From: Muribaculum gordoncarteri
GTDB lineage: Bacteria > Bacteroidota > Bacteroidia > Bacteroidales > Muribaculaceae
Reading direction: 5' to 3'
Assembly: GCF_004803695.1 (NCBI RefSeq)
Contig: NZ_CP039393.1
Location: 806,001 to 870,000 of the forward strand
DNA length: 64,000 nt
Shown: piece by piece, positions 28,562 through 39,565 of the stretch
Layout of the letters: every line of letters begins with the position of its first letter
How positions within the stretch are numbered: the stretch's first letter is position 1
Program-made: the position numbers and the translations under genes
Notes under the pieces: generated by a model
Database searches by the model: none
The model's input: only the letters and a program-made list of their open reading frames with translations
Told to the model about the DNA's origin: nothing

Positions 28562-29773
28562 TTACATGTGCAGATTGTGGCCCATGCGCTCTTTTTTGGT
28601 GCGCATGTAACGGATGTTGTATTCGTTGGGCGCAACTTCGATAGGCACGTTCTCGGTTATTTCAAGTCCATAGGCTTCGAGTCCGACGCGCTTTACCGGA
28701 TTGTTGCTCATTAAGCGCATTTTACGCACTCCGATTTCGCGCAGTATCTGCGCTCCCACGCCGTAGTCACGCTCGTCGGCGAGGTGTCCGAGGCATATAT
28801 TGGCGTCTACTGTGTCCATTCCGCCTTCCTGCAGCTTGTAGGCTTTCATCTTCTCCATGAGTCCTATGCCGCGGCCTTCCTGATTGAGGTACACGACAGC
28901 TCCGCGACCCTCTTTTTCGATCATTTCAAGTGCGCGGTGGAGCTGGTCGCCGCAGTCGCAACGTTTCGACCCGAAGATGTCGCCTGTCATGCATGATGAG
29001 TGTACGCGCACAAGTGCGGGAGAGTCGTCGCCGGCGAGGTCGCCTTTTATTATCGCTACGTGTTCAAGTCCGTTGCTCTTCTGACGGAAAGGAATCAGCC
29101 TGAAGTGTCCCCATTGTGTGGGCATGTCTACTTCTACGCCTTTCTCGACAAGCGACTCCTGGTTCAATCGATAGGCAATCAGGTCTTTTATCGAGATGAG
29201 TTTCAGCCCCCATTCATCGGCGCGGCGGCGCAGTTCGGGCAGACGAGCCATGCTTCCGTCCTCGCTCATGATTTCCATGAGAGCGGCAACGGGCTGCAAA
29301 CCCGATAGGCGGGCAAGGTCGACGGCGGCTTCGGTGTGTCCGGCACGGCGCAACACTCCTTTATCCTGTGCGTAAAGGGGATTTATGTGTCCGGGACGGC
29401 CGAATGTTTCGGGGCGCGAAGCGGGGTCGGCAAGGGCGCGAATTGTAGCAGTGCGGTCGTTGATGCTGACGCCCGTGGTGCATCCCTCAAGCTTGTCGAC
29501 TGTTATTGTGAACGGTGTGCCAAGCATTGAAGTGTTGTTGCTCACCTGATGGTTCAGCTCGAGCTCCTCGCAGCGTGACATGGTCATGGGCACGCACAGC
29601 ACGCCTCGGGCGTTCTTGAGCATGAAGTTGACTTGTTCGGGTGTTATTTTTTCGGCGGCAACTATGAGGTCGCCTTCATTCTCACGGTCCTCATCGTCAA
29701 CCACTATTACAAATTTGCCTTCGCGGAAATCCTTCAAGGCTTCGTCTATTTTGTCCAGCTTTATGTCGTCCAT
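28562..29773 (-). CDS. ribBA: Bifunctional DHBP synthase / GTP cyclohydrolase II
   Basis: A 403-residue fusion providing both starting units of riboflavin synthesis. The RibB domain (about 1-205) has [16 protein letters not shown] and [12 protein letters not shown]. The RibA domain (about 206-403) has the zinc site [19 protein letters not shown] and [10 protein letters not shown]. It starts 11 bp after the stop of the LptF/G-type permease gene, so no room exists for an FMN riboswitch directly upstream. Expression probably comes from the permease promoter. Confidence 0.97.
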   Translation of the reverse strand: MDDIKLDKIDEALKDFREGKFVIVVDDEDRENEGDLIVAAEKITPEQVNFMLKNARGVLCVPMTMSRCEELELNHQVSNNTSMLGTPFTITVDKLEGCTTGVSINDRTATIRALADPASRPETFGRPGHINPLYAQDKGVLRRAGHTEAAVDLARLSGLQPVAALMEIMSEDGSMARLPELRRRADEWGLKLISIKDLIAYRLNQESLVEKGVEVDMPTQWGHFRLIPFRQKSNGLEHVAIIKGDLAGDDSPALVRVHSSCMTGDIFGSKRCDCGDQLHRALEMIEKEGRGAVVYLNQEGRGIGLMEKMKAYKLQEGGMDTVDANICLGHLADERDYGVGAQILREIGVRKMRLMSNNPVKRVGLEAYGLEITENVPIEVAPNEYNIRYMRTKKERMGHNLHM

Positions 29774-29784
29774 ATTGCTAAAAT

Positions 29785-31710
29785 TTAGTTATCGGTGTCT
29801 TCTGTATCAACCGTTAACAGCGAAGCAAGTTCACTGCATGTAGTGATTATGTGATGTATTTCCTCTTTCAACTTGTCCTGAGTGCGTGTTCCGACGATAT
29901 ATAAAGGAATACCGATGGGGAACATTGCGGCACACAGCCATCCGAGCCACTTGTAGTTGGTGGGGTGGTAGAACCACAGGCTCTTCATGACAGGAAGCTC
30001 CATGAGCTTTAGTATGATGATGCGGTTGCGGCTGTTGGATATGTAGTCGACTGTGTGCTCCAGGTCGGCGCTTATTGTATGAAGTTCGCGTCTGTTGTAG
30101 CCCTGAGTCCAGTAGTCGATGTAGCTTTGCCGCCCCTTGTAGCGATTCATAAACTCGTTGCACTTTGCAATCAGGCCGTCGATCATTGACAGGGCTTCGG
30201 GTATTTCGACCTCGTTCATCACCACTTCCTTTACCTCGAGCTTGCGGGTTTCGCTGCGGCCTATGAGCTTGCGGAAGAAGTTGGTGTAGGCGTCACGGTT
30301 GAATAGCGCCGAGTCGTTTACCGCCTTGTAGGTGAAGAATATGCCAAGCGGCAGCAGCACGAATGTCGACAGCCACATTCCTTCCCACACTTCGATGCGG
30401 CCGTCACGCGCCATCTTGTTGCCGGTATTGTCGATGATGAAGTAGAAAATGAACAGGAATACCGAGATTACGAGCGGCATTCCGAGTCCTCCTTTTCGTA
30501 TAATGGCTCCTAACGGTGCGCCTATGAAGAAGAACACAAGGCACGCTACCGAGAGCGTGAATTTCTTCATAAGCTCGATATGGTGACGGCGTATCGTGCG
30601 GCGGTCGTCGTTCATCGTGTAGGAGCGGAACTCGTAGTCCTGGCGTATGCGCTTGGCCTTGGACAATGCCTGGGTCAGATAGGACTTTGCAAATGACGGG
30701 TTGGAGCCTCGGAACAGTGAATCGATGTCGAGCGGCTTGGTCATTGTGACCTCTTTCTGCTTTATGCTCAACACTCCTTCGGGCGATGACTGATAGGTGT
30801 AGTAGGGCAGTCCGAAATAGCCCATCTCCTTGATTGACTTTCCATATTCGGCGCCGATGCTGTCGACACGCTTGTTGACCGAGTCGATGGTCTGTTGCAG
30901 CTCGGCCATGTTTTTGCCCACAAACTGATTACGCATTCCGCTCTCGTCCATACGGTTGAAGTTGGCGTCGAATGCAATCATAACCTCTTTGTTGTCAAAT
31001 GACTCGCGACGATAGGGGACATTGTTGGCCGATACACCCTGTTCACGGAGATTTTCAAATTGCTCTCCCTGCCAAAGTTTCAGGATGAGGTGGCTCTTGT
31101 CGTCGGTTATGCTCATTTTTCCGGAGTCGGAATATATGATGGTGGCGTTGTCGGAGCCTTTGCTTACATTGTAAATAAGCACATCGTACAACATTCCGGT
31201 GTCACGGTTCTTTTCGCGGACATAGAGGTTGAATCCTTGAATCTGGTCGTAGAAAACTCCTTCGGGAATCTCCAACTCGGGCGATTTCTGCCTCATCGAG
31301 TAGAGCAGCGTGAACATTTTGGTCTGCGATATTGGCAGCACGTTGTTCTGGAAGAAGAATGCGCCTATTGCAACGAGTACCATGAATATGATAAGCGGTC
31401 GCATGGCTTTGATGAGCGACACGCCTGACGCTTTCATGGCCGTAAGCTCAAATCGCTCGCCGAGATTGCCGAATGTCATCAACGATGCAAGCAGTACCGC
31501 GAGGGGCAGGGCCATGGGCGCCATTGATAGTGCCGCATAGAAGAAAAGCTCGCCGATTACGCTGATTTCAAGGCCTTTTCCCACAAGGTCGTCGATGTTT
31601 TTCCACAGAAATTGCATCAACACGATAAAGAGACATATCAGGAATGTCATTAGAAACAGAGGCAGAAAGCTCTGTAGCATAAATAGATATAGTCGCTTTA
31701 TTCTTAGCAT
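29785..31710 (-). CDS. LptF/LptG (YjgP/YjgQ) family permease with long cytoplasmic tail
   Basis: A 641-residue member of the LPS-export permease family. The N-terminal [21 protein letters not shown] and helices to about residue 120 are followed by a large periplasmic domain and three C-terminal helices ending near residue 460. About 170 extra residues follow (helical, with a further hydrophobic pair around 590-615), beyond the usual 360-residue size. Such long members are known in Bacteroidetes. It probably pairs with an LptF partner such as the 12880-13953 product. First gene of the operon with ribBA. Confidence 0.85.
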   Translation of the reverse strand: MLRIKRLYLFMLQSFLPLFLMTFLICLFIVLMQFLWKNIDDLVGKGLEISVIGELFFYAALSMAPMALPLAVLLASLMTFGNLGERFELTAMKASGVSLIKAMRPLIIFMVLVAIGAFFFQNNVLPISQTKMFTLLYSMRQKSPELEIPEGVFYDQIQGFNLYVREKNRDTGMLYDVLIYNVSKGSDNATIIYSDSGKMSITDDKSHLILKLWQGEQFENLREQGVSANNVPYRRESFDNKEVMIAFDANFNRMDESGMRNQFVGKNMAELQQTIDSVNKRVDSIGAEYGKSIKEMGYFGLPYYTYQSSPEGVLSIKQKEVTMTKPLDIDSLFRGSNPSFAKSYLTQALSKAKRIRQDYEFRSYTMNDDRRTIRRHHIELMKKFTLSVACLVFFFIGAPLGAIIRKGGLGMPLVISVFLFIFYFIIDNTGNKMARDGRIEVWEGMWLSTFVLLPLGIFFTYKAVNDSALFNRDAYTNFFRKLIGRSETRKLEVKEVVMNEVEIPEALSMIDGLIAKCNEFMNRYKGRQSYIDYWTQGYNRRELHTISADLEHTVDYISNSRNRIIILKLMELPVMKSLWFYHPTNYKWLGWLCAAMFPIGIPLYIVGTRTQDKLKEEIHHIITTCSELASLLTVDTEDTDN

Positions 31711-31733
31711 TGGGGCTTATTGTTTTAGAGGGG

Positions 31734-31764
31734 CAAAGTTACAATAAATCCACAACTTGAGCAA
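31734..31764 (-). promoter_or_regulatory. Promoter of the permease-ribBA operon
   Basis: On the minus strand: TTG at 31764-31762, a 20-nt spacer, TAACTTTG at 31741-31734. About 20 nt of leader before the ATG at 31710. Confidence 0.75.
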
Positions 31765-31795
31765 GAAGTCGGATAGGTGAAAATGTCACTATGTG

Positions 31796-32695
31796 TCATT
31801 TAGTGTTGAGTGACGACATTGTTTGGGGTGACGAGCGGAATGCTCGCGGCGACTGGCCCGTGAGGTGCTTGAAATATTTGCCGAAAAACGACTGGTTGGT
31901 GAAGTTGAGCTTTGTGCTGACTTCCTGAATTGTAAGGCCGGTGTTGCGTAACAGTGTCTTCGCTTCCAGAATCACGTATGAGTCGATCCATTCGCTTGCG
32001 GTGCGTCCGCTTGCCTCCTTTATTGTAGCCGACAGGTGTTTGGGGCTTATGCACAGTTTGTCGGCATAAAACGATATTGATCGTTCGGTGCGGAAATTCT
32101 CTTCAACGATGCATATAAAGCTGTAGAAAAGTGCGTCACGTCGCTTCATCTCCTTGGTGTTGTCGACCGATGACCAGTGAGCCAGGTAAAGACCCAGTGT
32201 TTCATAAAATAGCGCTTCAAGCAGAGTGCGCACGACTTCGCCTTGATACTGATGACCTTGAGAATAGGTTTTCCGACGCAGAATGTCACGCAGTTCGGTC
32301 TGGCTTGCCACTTCATCATCGGTAAGTGCTATTACGGGATTGTCGCGGAAATGAGTAAAGCACGGCAATGTCTTGGCCAACGGCGGCAGCATGTCGCCGA
32401 GCAGGCTTGAACTTAAGCTAATGAAGTGCCCTTTGAAGTCGGGCGATGTGACATAGCGGTGTAATATGTGTCCCGGACGCAGCACCATCATGTTATGTTG
32501 GGTCATCTTCTGGCACGATGAATCATAGTATAATGTCAGCGTGCCCCGTTCACATAGAATCAGCAACATCAAGTCAACTTTGGCAGGAAGCACGAGTTCT
32601 TTTATCTCATTAAGATTGTCGCATATTGCGATTGTGTCGATGCTTGCTGCAAGACGCGATGATGAAGGGATATGGTCGATTGTGGCTATGTCCAT
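31796..32695 (-). CDS. AraC-family transcriptional regulator
   Basis: A 299-residue regulator with an N-terminal cupin-like sensing region and a C-terminal double HTH. The C-terminal domain shows KLCISPKHLSATIKEASGRT, SEWIDSYVILEAKTLL and the family signature TKLNFTNQSFFGKYFKHLTG. Targets are unknown. It stands alone between the permease operon and the DUF6377 genes. Confidence 0.9.
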   Translation of the reverse strand: MDIATIDHIPSSSRLAASIDTIAICDNLNEIKELVLPAKVDLMLLILCERGTLTLYYDSSCQKMTQHNMMVLRPGHILHRYVTSPDFKGHFISLSSSLLGDMLPPLAKTLPCFTHFRDNPVIALTDDEVASQTELRDILRRKTYSQGHQYQGEVVRTLLEALFYETLGLYLAHWSSVDNTKEMKRRDALFYSFICIVEENFRTERSISFYADKLCISPKHLSATIKEASGRTASEWIDSYVILEAKTLLRNTGLTIQEVSTKLNFTNQSFFGKYFKHLTGQSPRAFRSSPQTMSSLNTK

Positions 32696-33048
32696 TGTCG
32701 TTGGTTTTATGCGGTTTTAACAGCCGGTATTTAATTGGTAATTGCCGGCAACAGGATTATTGGTGCCCATGATAGGGGGGTGACATCACCGGCCAAGTGC
32801 CCTTTTGCCATATATAATGATATATTTTTGATGGATATGAACGCAAAGGTGATGCGGGTCAATTCCGATAATAGTCTGTATGATTTGTTTATAGTGGATT
32901 TTATTATCATTGAGCATGCAAGATTGCGATGTTGTGCAAAGTAAAGAAATTAATTTGTAATGAACAATATTTTAAATGATTTTATATCATGATGTTGGTG
33001 CCTTATTGCGAGATTATTACTATTTTTACGGAATAAAAAATTGAAGCA
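32696..33048. other. Intergenic region between the AraC gene and the first DUF6377 gene
   Basis: About 350 bp with no credible gene. It contains an inverted repeat GCCGG...CCGGC around 32723-32749 and a near-consensus TTACTTTG (minus strand) at about 32936-32943. No clear promoter for the + strand gene was found. Confidence 0.35.
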
Positions 33049-34653
33049 ATGAACAGTGACTTCAAATACTGGTGGTTTAGGATTGTCGCAAGTGCCATTT
33101 TGCTTATGGCGGGTGTGATGCCGGTATATTGTGCGCTGGTCGGAAAGCAGGAGGTTCAGGGTGCGTTGGACATTCTTGACACGGAATTGCAGCACAGTGA
33201 CCTTTACATGCAGCGCCGTGCATTGAAGATTGATTCAGTGTCGGGCGAGATGAAGAAATATGCGACTTATTCTCCGGAGCGACTGAAGCTTATTATGGAG
33301 CTTGGCGACTGTTACTCGGGTTATCTCACTGATTCGGCTCTTGTGAGCTATTGGCACGGAATGCATATTGCCGACTCTATCGGCGACCGTGACATGGCTA
33401 TGCGACTTGAGCTTAAGCTTATCTCCAATTTGCCGGTTGTGGGGTTTATCGATGAAGCGGTAAGCCGATTTGAACGTATGAATATAGATTCGTTGCCGCC
33501 TGAACTTAGGGTTCTTGCGTTTGAGTCGGGTAGGCAGATGTACAGTTATGTCGCTTCTTTTTACGGAAATTATCCCGATGCCTATCGTAAATGGAATGAC
33601 AAGGCTGTTGACATGCAAAAGCGTCTTCTTGAGGTGATACCTAAGGATACACCCCAATATCTGTTGAACCAGGGTGAATACTATTATCTAACGGGGAAAT
33701 ATTCCGAGGCCGAGGCCACTTTGTCGGAGTTGCTGTACTCGGTTGGCGACGATTCCAATACGGGAGCACGTGCGGCTCATATCATAAGTCAGATAGCCGC
33801 GTTGAAAAACAAGGATGACGAGCACGTGTATTATCTTGCAAAATCGGCCATTGCCGATGTAAAGTCGGCTACACGTGAGGTGATGTCGCTTCAGGAACTT
33901 GGAGTGAAGCTATATGAACTTGGCGATATAGATCGAGCCTATTCCTATCTGTCGATTGCGTTGGGTAATGCCGTGGAGTGTAATGCATCGATGAGAATGT
34001 TGCAGACATCGCTTGCGTTACCGGTGATCGGTGCCGCGCACAGGACAGAACTTGAACGCGGGCGTCACCGACTTTACATGGTGCTCGGAGGAATGGCCGT
34101 TATGATGATTGTGCTGGGAATACTGCTGTTGGTTCTGCGCCGGGAGATGAGGCGCATGAAGTTGCTTCAGCAGCATCTTGAGGGTGCCAATAGCATCAAG
34201 GAGATGTATATGAGCCAGTTCCTGAATCTTTGTACCATATACATGGATAAGCTTAATCAGTTCTGTAAAATAGCCGAGCGTAAAATTTCGACAGGTCACA
34301 CCGATGATCTCTATAGGATGACAAAGTCGGGCAAGTTTGTCGAGGAACAGAGTAGGGAGTTTTATGACACTTTCGACAAGGCATTCCTTCACATATATCC
34401 TGATTTTGTGGAACAGGTGAACCTATTGCTGCGTCCTGATGAGCGCATAGAGCTGCGTGACGGAGAGTTGCTGAACACCGATCTGCGTATTCTTGCCTTC
34501 ATGCGTCTTGGCGTTGATGAAAGTACACGCATCGCCCAGGTGCTGAATTATTCGGTGAATACAATATACTCTTATCGTAATCGATTGAGGAATAGGGCCA
34601 TCAATCGTGAAAATTTTGAAAATGATGTCATGAAAATAGGCGCAATCTCCTAA
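33049..34653 (+). CDS. DUF6377 membrane-spanning TPR regulator
   Basis: A 534-residue protein with a signal or anchor helix (about 10-30), helical TPR-like repeats (about 70-310), one transmembrane helix (about 342-363), a coiled coil, and a conserved cytoplasmic C-terminus. The segment LNLCTIYMDKLNQFCKIAER, then FDKAFLHIYPDFVEQVNLLL and a terminal HTH-like RIAQVLNYSVNTIYSYRNRL, fits DUF6377. Such proteins are thought to sense envelope signals and bind DNA directly. A homologous but broken copy follows immediately. Confidence 0.75.
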   Translation: MNSDFKYWWFRIVASAILLMAGVMPVYCALVGKQEVQGALDILDTELQHSDLYMQRRALKIDSVSGEMKKYATYSPERLKLIMELGDCYSGYLTDSALVSYWHGMHIADSIGDRDMAMRLELKLISNLPVVGFIDEAVSRFERMNIDSLPPELRVLAFESGRQMYSYVASFYGNYPDAYRKWNDKAVDMQKRLLEVIPKDTPQYLLNQGEYYYLTGKYSEAEATLSELLYSVGDDSNTGARAAHIISQIAALKNKDDEHVYYLAKSAIADVKSATREVMSLQELGVKLYELGDIDRAYSYLSIALGNAVECNASMRMLQTSLALPVIGAAHRTELERGRHRLYMVLGGMAVMMIVLGILLLVLRREMRRMKLLQQHLEGANSIKEMYMSQFLNLCTIYMDKLNQFCKIAERKISTGHTDDLYRMTKSGKFVEEQSREFYDTFDKAFLHIYPDFVEQVNLLLRPDERIELRDGELLNTDLRILAFMRLGVDESTRIAQVLNYSVNTIYSYRNRLRNRAINRENFENDVMKIGAIS

Positions 34654-34668
34654 ACTTTGCTAAAAATG

Positions 34669-34699
34669 TTGCATTATATATAAATGATATTTAACTTTG
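34669..34699 (+). promoter_or_regulatory. Promoter of the second DUF6377 gene
   Basis: TTG at 34669-34671, a 20-nt spacer, TAACTTTG at 34692-34699; a perfect match that would give a leader of about 58 nt. Confidence 0.65.
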
Positions 34700-34762
34700 A
34701 ATGTCAAGTGACAGGATTGTTAACAGGAATTTTGCTATTGTAAAAGAAAATCGATAATACCA

Positions 34763-36341
34763 TTGCAACATAATCGTATAAAAATCATATTACTTGTAAT
34801 AGCTCTTTTCGCAGGGACGGCTCGTGCTTCCGATATTCCGATAATAGTGTCGTCGGAGAATATCGAGAATGTACTTGAACAGCTCGATGAAGTCCTTGAA
34901 AATCGAAATGTGTATATAACTTCGCGTCTTAACAGAATCGACAGTATAAAGTCATTGCCTGTTGGGATTGGGCGTGAGGCTTATAGAATGTTGGAAATAG
35001 GCAAGGAGTATGAGTCGTTTAACAATGACTCGGCATTTGCTTATTTTCGCAACGGCTATGATATGGCTCGTTTGACCGATAATCTGTCGCTAAGGCTTGA
35101 ACTCAAGCTGAGATTGATAAAGGTGCACGTTCGCAATGGGTTTGTCAAGGAGGGTTATGACATGTTTCTTGCCATTCCCGATGACTCCATCCCCGATTCC
35201 ATGCGAGCGATATATTACGGCAATGCCGCTGAAGTGTTTTTCCAGGTGGGAATGGTCTATTACTCGGCGACACCTCCCTATAATGACTTGTGTAATAAAT
35301 ACCGTCGTGAATACATGAAGTATATCATACCCGGGTCGATTGAGTGGGAGCTGCTTGATGCCGAAAACTTCATATATATGGAGAATTACGGTGCGGCGAT
35401 AGCCACTGCCGTTGAAGTCATGGAGCGCGCCCGACTATAGCCCCGAGTATGCCAGAGCCTCTTATCTGGCCTACTATTGCTATGAACAGCAGGTGAATAA
35501 GCTTAACGAACAGCTCTATTTCATGTCGCAGACCGCTATCTCGGAGGTCATGGGGGGATGTCGTGAAGGATTGGCATTGCACTCTATGGGACAGCTGCTT
35601 TACGATTACGGCAACATAAACCGAGCACACCGCTATCTGTCGGCTGCCATTGACATGTCGTCGATGAGTGACGCCAACCGTAGGGCCGCGCCTGCGGTGG
35701 AGTCGCTCGTGCTGATGGAACGAAGCTTCAAGGACAGAGGTGAATATAACGCGACTCTTGTGTGGCTGCTCGTTTTAACGCTGGTTATCTGGCTGGTGAT
35801 AATTGTAGGAGCATTGATATATTATCGCCGTGACATGGCTCGCCTGCGCAAGGCGCATGCCCGCATAGCTCAGGCCAATAACGCCAAGGAAACCTATCTG
35901 AAGAATTTTCTTGACATGTGTGCTCTTTCGACCAAGCGTCTTGGCAACCTTTGCAAGACCGTAAACCGAAAACTTGCTTCGGGGCAGGTTGAGGACTTGT
36001 ACGGCATCACGCGGTCGGGGCGTATAATGGATGAGCAGCGCAAGGAGTTCTACATGATATTCGACAATGCCTTTCTGCACATATATCCGTCATTTTTTGA
36101 GGAGCTTAATTCATTGTTGCGTGAAGAGGAGCGTTATGTCGCTCCAACTGACGGCAAGCTGCCTACTGAGTTGCGTATATATGCTCTTGTTCGTCTTGGC
36201 GTTGACGACGGAAGTCGTATTGCGGAATTCCTTGGATATTCAATCAATACCGTATATGCCTATCGTGCCAAGGTTAAGGCCAAGGCTATAAATCGTGACA
36301 CATTTGATGCCGACTTGATGCGCATCGCTGTCATAGAGTGA
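34763..36341 (+). pseudogene. Second DUF6377 regulator, frameshifted
   Basis: Two overlapping frames together encode a paralogue of the 33049-34653 product. The first frame (from TTG 34763, signal peptide IILLVIALFAGTARA) runs to a stop at 35438-35440. The second resumes within 35412-36341 and carries the transmembrane helix, coiled coil and HTH. The shift lies in a GCGCGCCC run around 35424-35433. Restoring two bases there makes ERAPDYSPEYARA line up without gaps against YSVGDDSNTGARA of the paralogue. There is also no in-frame ATG at the start. A real pseudogene, a sequencing error or recoding are all possible; decay is favoured. Confidence 0.75.
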
Positions 36342-36398
36342 CATTGTCAGTTCTCAAATATTCGGTTTTGTCGTGACATTAAATTAATCGGAGTGTTG

Positions 36399-36406
36399 TA
36401 TATTTG
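36399..36406 (+). promoter_or_regulatory. Candidate -7 box of copA
   Basis: TATATTTG, 27 nt before the copA ATG; no clear TTG at standard distance. A copper-responsive operator was not recognised. Confidence 0.4.
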
Positions 36407-36433
36407 TAACAACAAATCCGAAATTCATAATTC

Positions 36434-38647
36434 ATGGCAAAATTAAAAGAAGAAAAATCCATATATCCTGTGAGCGGTATGCACTGTGCCGCTTGTGCCG
36501 GTAAGGTCGAGTCGGTGCTGAACTCTCTTGACGGAGTCAAGGAGGCTGTTGCCAACTTTGCCTCACGTGAGGCGAGTGTAGAATATGATCCCGATGTGAT
36601 TACTCCCGAACGGATGCGTGATGCGGTACGGCGTTACGGCTATACGCTCCACATCGAGATGAGCGAAGAGGAGCTTGACCGGATGCGTGAGGCCGAGATG
36701 CGAAAAGTAAAAAGAAACGTGACATTCTCGGCTGTGCTTACCGCAGTGATATTGATAGTGTCGTTTGCATTCCATCACGGAGGAACGGCTGTGAATGTGC
36801 TGTTATGGTGTCTTGCTACTCCGGTAGTGGTCATTGGCGGCCGTCTGTTCTATGTCAATGCCTGGCAGCGCCTGCGTCAGGGCTCAAGCGACATGGACAC
36901 TCTTGTTGCGTTGAGTTCGGGCATCGCTTATCTGTTTAGCGTATTCAACACTTTATTCCCCGAGGTGTGGTTGCGTCACGGTCTTATGCCTCATGTCTAT
37001 TTTGACGCGGCTGCATGTATAATAACGTTCATCTTGATAGGGCGTATGCTTGAGGAGCGTGCCAAGCAACGCACTGCCGTTTCGATAAAGAATCTGATAG
37101 GCCTTCAGCCCAAAAGCACCATCGTGGTGTTGCCCGACGGCACGCAGGTTGAGAAGTCAATCTCCGACATAACGATAGGTGACATACTGCTTGCCCGTCC
37201 CGGTGAGAAGATTGCGGTTGACGGCATAGCTGTGGATGGAGAAAGTCATGTCGACCAAAGCATGATGACAGGCGAGCCGATGCCTGTAGCCGTAAGGGAG
37301 GGCGCCAAGGTGTTTGCCGGAACGGTCAACGGCGAGGGCAGCTTCACTTACCGGGCCCAAAGCGTGGGGTCGTCGACCATGTTGTCACGCATAATCGCCC
37401 TGGTTAAGGAGGCGCAAGGCTCCAAGCCGCCGATACAGCGCATTGTCGACAAAGTTGCATCGGTATTTGTCCCCGTTATTATAAGCCTATCGGTCGTAAC
37501 GTTGTTGCTGTGGCTGTTTTTCGCCAAGGATAACGGCGTCACTTACGGAATATTGTCGGCCATAACTGTGTTGGTTATCGCCTGTCCGTGTGCTCTCGGA
37601 CTTGCCACACCCACCGCCTTGATGGTGGGAATGGGGCGCGGTGCCGAGGAGGGCATATTGATACGTGACGCTGTGAGTCTTGAAATCGCCAAGGGCGTAG
37701 ATACTGTTGTTCTCGACAAGACAGGCACATTGACCAAGGGAAAGCCCGAAGTGGTCGACAGCATGTGGGTTGTCAGCGATAATGCCCATGCACGCAACGT
37801 GCTCTATTCGATTGAGCGCAGGTCGAGTCATCCGTTGGCTGCCGCAATAGTTGAAAGCCTTACCGACTGCGAACCGGTGCTCGTTCTTGCGTTTCGTAAC
37901 ATCCCCGGGGAGGGATTGCGCGCCCAGGTGGATAAGATAAACTACTTTGTAGGCAATGAGCGGCTTTTAAGCAACAACGGTGTGACAATTCCCGCCGAGG
38001 TTTCGGCCACGGCATCTAAATGGGCGGCCGACGGTTGTTCGGTAGTCTACATCGCGTCGGAAAAGGAAGGGGTCATGGGATTGTATGCCGTGGCCGATGC
38101 TGTAAAGCCGACATCGTTGCGTGCGGTTGAAATGCTGCGTGATGAGAATGTGGAGCTGCACATATTGACCGGCGACTCTTCGGAAGCTGCGTCACTCCTT
38201 GCACGCCGTGTGGGCATAGAGCATTACAAAGGTAACGTGACGCCTGCCGACAAGTGGCAATACATAAAGTCGCTTCAGGATAGCGGACGCAAGGTGGCTA
38301 TGGTGGGTGATGGTGTAAACGACAGCGCGGCATTGTCGATGGCCGACCTTAGTATTGCAATGGGGTCGGGAAGTGATGTGGCCATAGATGTGGCCCAGAT
38401 GACGATAATATCGGATAATCTTGAGAAGGTGCCTCAGGCCATAAAGCTGTCACGTGCCACGGTTGGCATCATAAGGCAGAATCTTTTCTGGGCGTTTATT
38501 TATAATGTAATCGCCGTGCCTGTTGCAGCCGGATTGCTGTATCCTTTTACAGGATATCTGTTAAACCCCATGATTGCCTGTGCATTGATGGCGTTAAGTA
38601 GCGTAAGTGTCGTCACAAATTCATTAAGGTTGCGAAAAAAAGGTTGA
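36434..38647 (+). CDS. copA: Copper-exporting P1B-type ATPase
   Basis: A 737-residue inner-membrane pump. It has one N-terminal heavy-metal domain ([11 protein letters not shown], Cys18/Cys21), the membrane metal site CPC at 384-386 in [10 protein letters not shown], the phosphorylated Asp428 in DKTGTLTKG, and [10 protein letters not shown] near the C-terminus. The CPC plus CxxC pattern fits Cu+ export. Length is typical for a one-HMA CopA. No copper chaperone or CsoR/CueR gene is adjacent. Confidence 0.93.
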   Translation: MAKLKEEKSIYPVSGMHCAACAGKVESVLNSLDGVKEAVANFASREASVEYDPDVITPERMRDAVRRYGYTLHIEMSEEELDRMREAEMRKVKRNVTFSAVLTAVILIVSFAFHHGGTAVNVLLWCLATPVVVIGGRLFYVNAWQRLRQGSSDMDTLVALSSGIAYLFSVFNTLFPEVWLRHGLMPHVYFDAAACIITFILIGRMLEERAKQRTAVSIKNLIGLQPKSTIVVLPDGTQVEKSISDITIGDILLARPGEKIAVDGIAVDGESHVDQSMMTGEPMPVAVREGAKVFAGTVNGEGSFTYRAQSVGSSTMLSRIIALVKEAQGSKPPIQRIVDKVASVFVPVIISLSVVTLLLWLFFAKDNGVTYGILSAITVLVIACPCALGLATPTALMVGMGRGAEEGILIRDAVSLEIAKGVDTVVLDKTGTLTKGKPEVVDSMWVVSDNAHARNVLYSIERRSSHPLAAAIVESLTDCEPVLVLAFRNIPGEGLRAQVDKINYFVGNERLLSNNGVTIPAEVSATASKWAADGCSVVYIASEKEGVMGLYAVADAVKPTSLRAVEMLRDENVELHILTGDSSEAASLLARRVGIEHYKGNVTPADKWQYIKSLQDSGRKVAMVGDGVNDSAALSMADLSIAMGSGSDVAIDVAQMTIISDNLEKVPQAIKLSRATVGIIRQNLFWAFIYNVIAVPVAAGLLYPFTGYLLNPMIACALMALSSVSVVTNSLRLRKKG

Positions 38648-38739
38648 AAAACGTGACGAATCGATGAACTTTATCGACGATTCGGTTGTTGTTTATGCAA
38701 ACTTGGAGTGCTTACCTACTTTATTCTTGTAATTAGATC

Positions 38740-39486
38740 ATGAAAGATGTAAAATCTACATTATTGGACCGGCGCAGTATACGCAGATACGAGCGTGAAG
38801 ATATACCGCAGGAAACGATGGACTTAATCTATGAGGCTATCAGGAATACTCCGACCAGTTATAACGGTCAGCAGTTTTCGGTAATCGACATAGATGACCA
38901 AAGTGTTAAGGAAAAGTTATATGAGTTGACCGGACAGAAACAGATTAAGACTTGTCGCAGGTTTATGCTGTTTTGTGCCGACTACAATAAGATAAGAACC
39001 ATTGCTGATGCAAAACTCATAGATCTCCCCGGCTTCACTCACACAGCCGACGGTGTTATCGTAGGCGTGGTCGATGCCGCCCTTGCGCTCATGAGTGCGC
39101 TTGTTGCCGCTGAATCATGCGGACTTGGTACGTGTCCCATCGGTTATGCCCGTACCGCAGCTCCCGAAGCAATAGCAAAGATGATGGACTTGCCCGAAGG
39201 TGTATTCGTTGTGTGCGGCCTTGCCATAGGCGTTCCTCGCGAAATGCCCGATTTGAAGCCCAAGCAGCCGCGTGAGCTTATGATATTCCACAATGCCTAC
39301 AGGCGTGACAACATGGTGCCCGATCTGCTGAAATATGACAAGCAGATTTCGGAGTACAATGCCACTCGCACAGGCACCAAGACCGACAACGACTGGGCGG
39401 GACACATCATTGGCTACTATCGTGAGGCGATGGCCTACAAGACTCTCGATGCGCTTCGTCGCAGAGGATTTGATGTAAAGCAATAA
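38740..39486 (+). CDS. Nitroreductase-family NAD(P)H-dependent flavin oxidoreductase
   Basis: A 248-residue FMN enzyme of the NfsA/Frp-like branch. The N-terminal FMN-binding RRSIRRYEREDIPQETMD and TPTSYNGQQFSVI, the ESCGLGTCPIGYARTA loop and GLAIGVPREMP are recognisable. It would reduce quinones, nitro-compounds or flavins; the physiological substrate is unknown. It is followed by a bidirectional hairpin. Confidence 0.88.
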   Translation: MKDVKSTLLDRRSIRRYEREDIPQETMDLIYEAIRNTPTSYNGQQFSVIDIDDQSVKEKLYELTGQKQIKTCRRFMLFCADYNKIRTIADAKLIDLPGFTHTADGVIVGVVDAALALMSALVAAESCGLGTCPIGYARTAAPEAIAKMMDLPEGVFVVCGLAIGVPREMPDLKPKQPRELMIFHNAYRRDNMVPDLLKYDKQISEYNATRTGTKTDNDWAGHIIGYYREAMAYKTLDALRRRGFDVKQ

Positions 39487-39507
39487 TTTTAGACATATAA
39501 TAGATGA

Positions 39508-39547
39508 AAATAGCGCGGTTTCCGTTAAAGATACCGCGCTATTTTTT
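39508..39547. terminator. Bidirectional terminator nitroreductase / pulA
   Basis: AAAATAGCGCGGT/ACCGCGCTATTTT with a 13-nt loop and A-run/T-run on the two sides, between convergent genes. Confidence 0.9.
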
Positions 39548-39565
39548 GTGAGTGGTCGATGTCGA

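Noticed and set aside
29774-29784. FMN riboswitch upstream of ribBA
   Set aside because: Only 11 bp separate ribBA from the upstream gene, so there is no space, and no RFN-like sequence lies before the permease gene.
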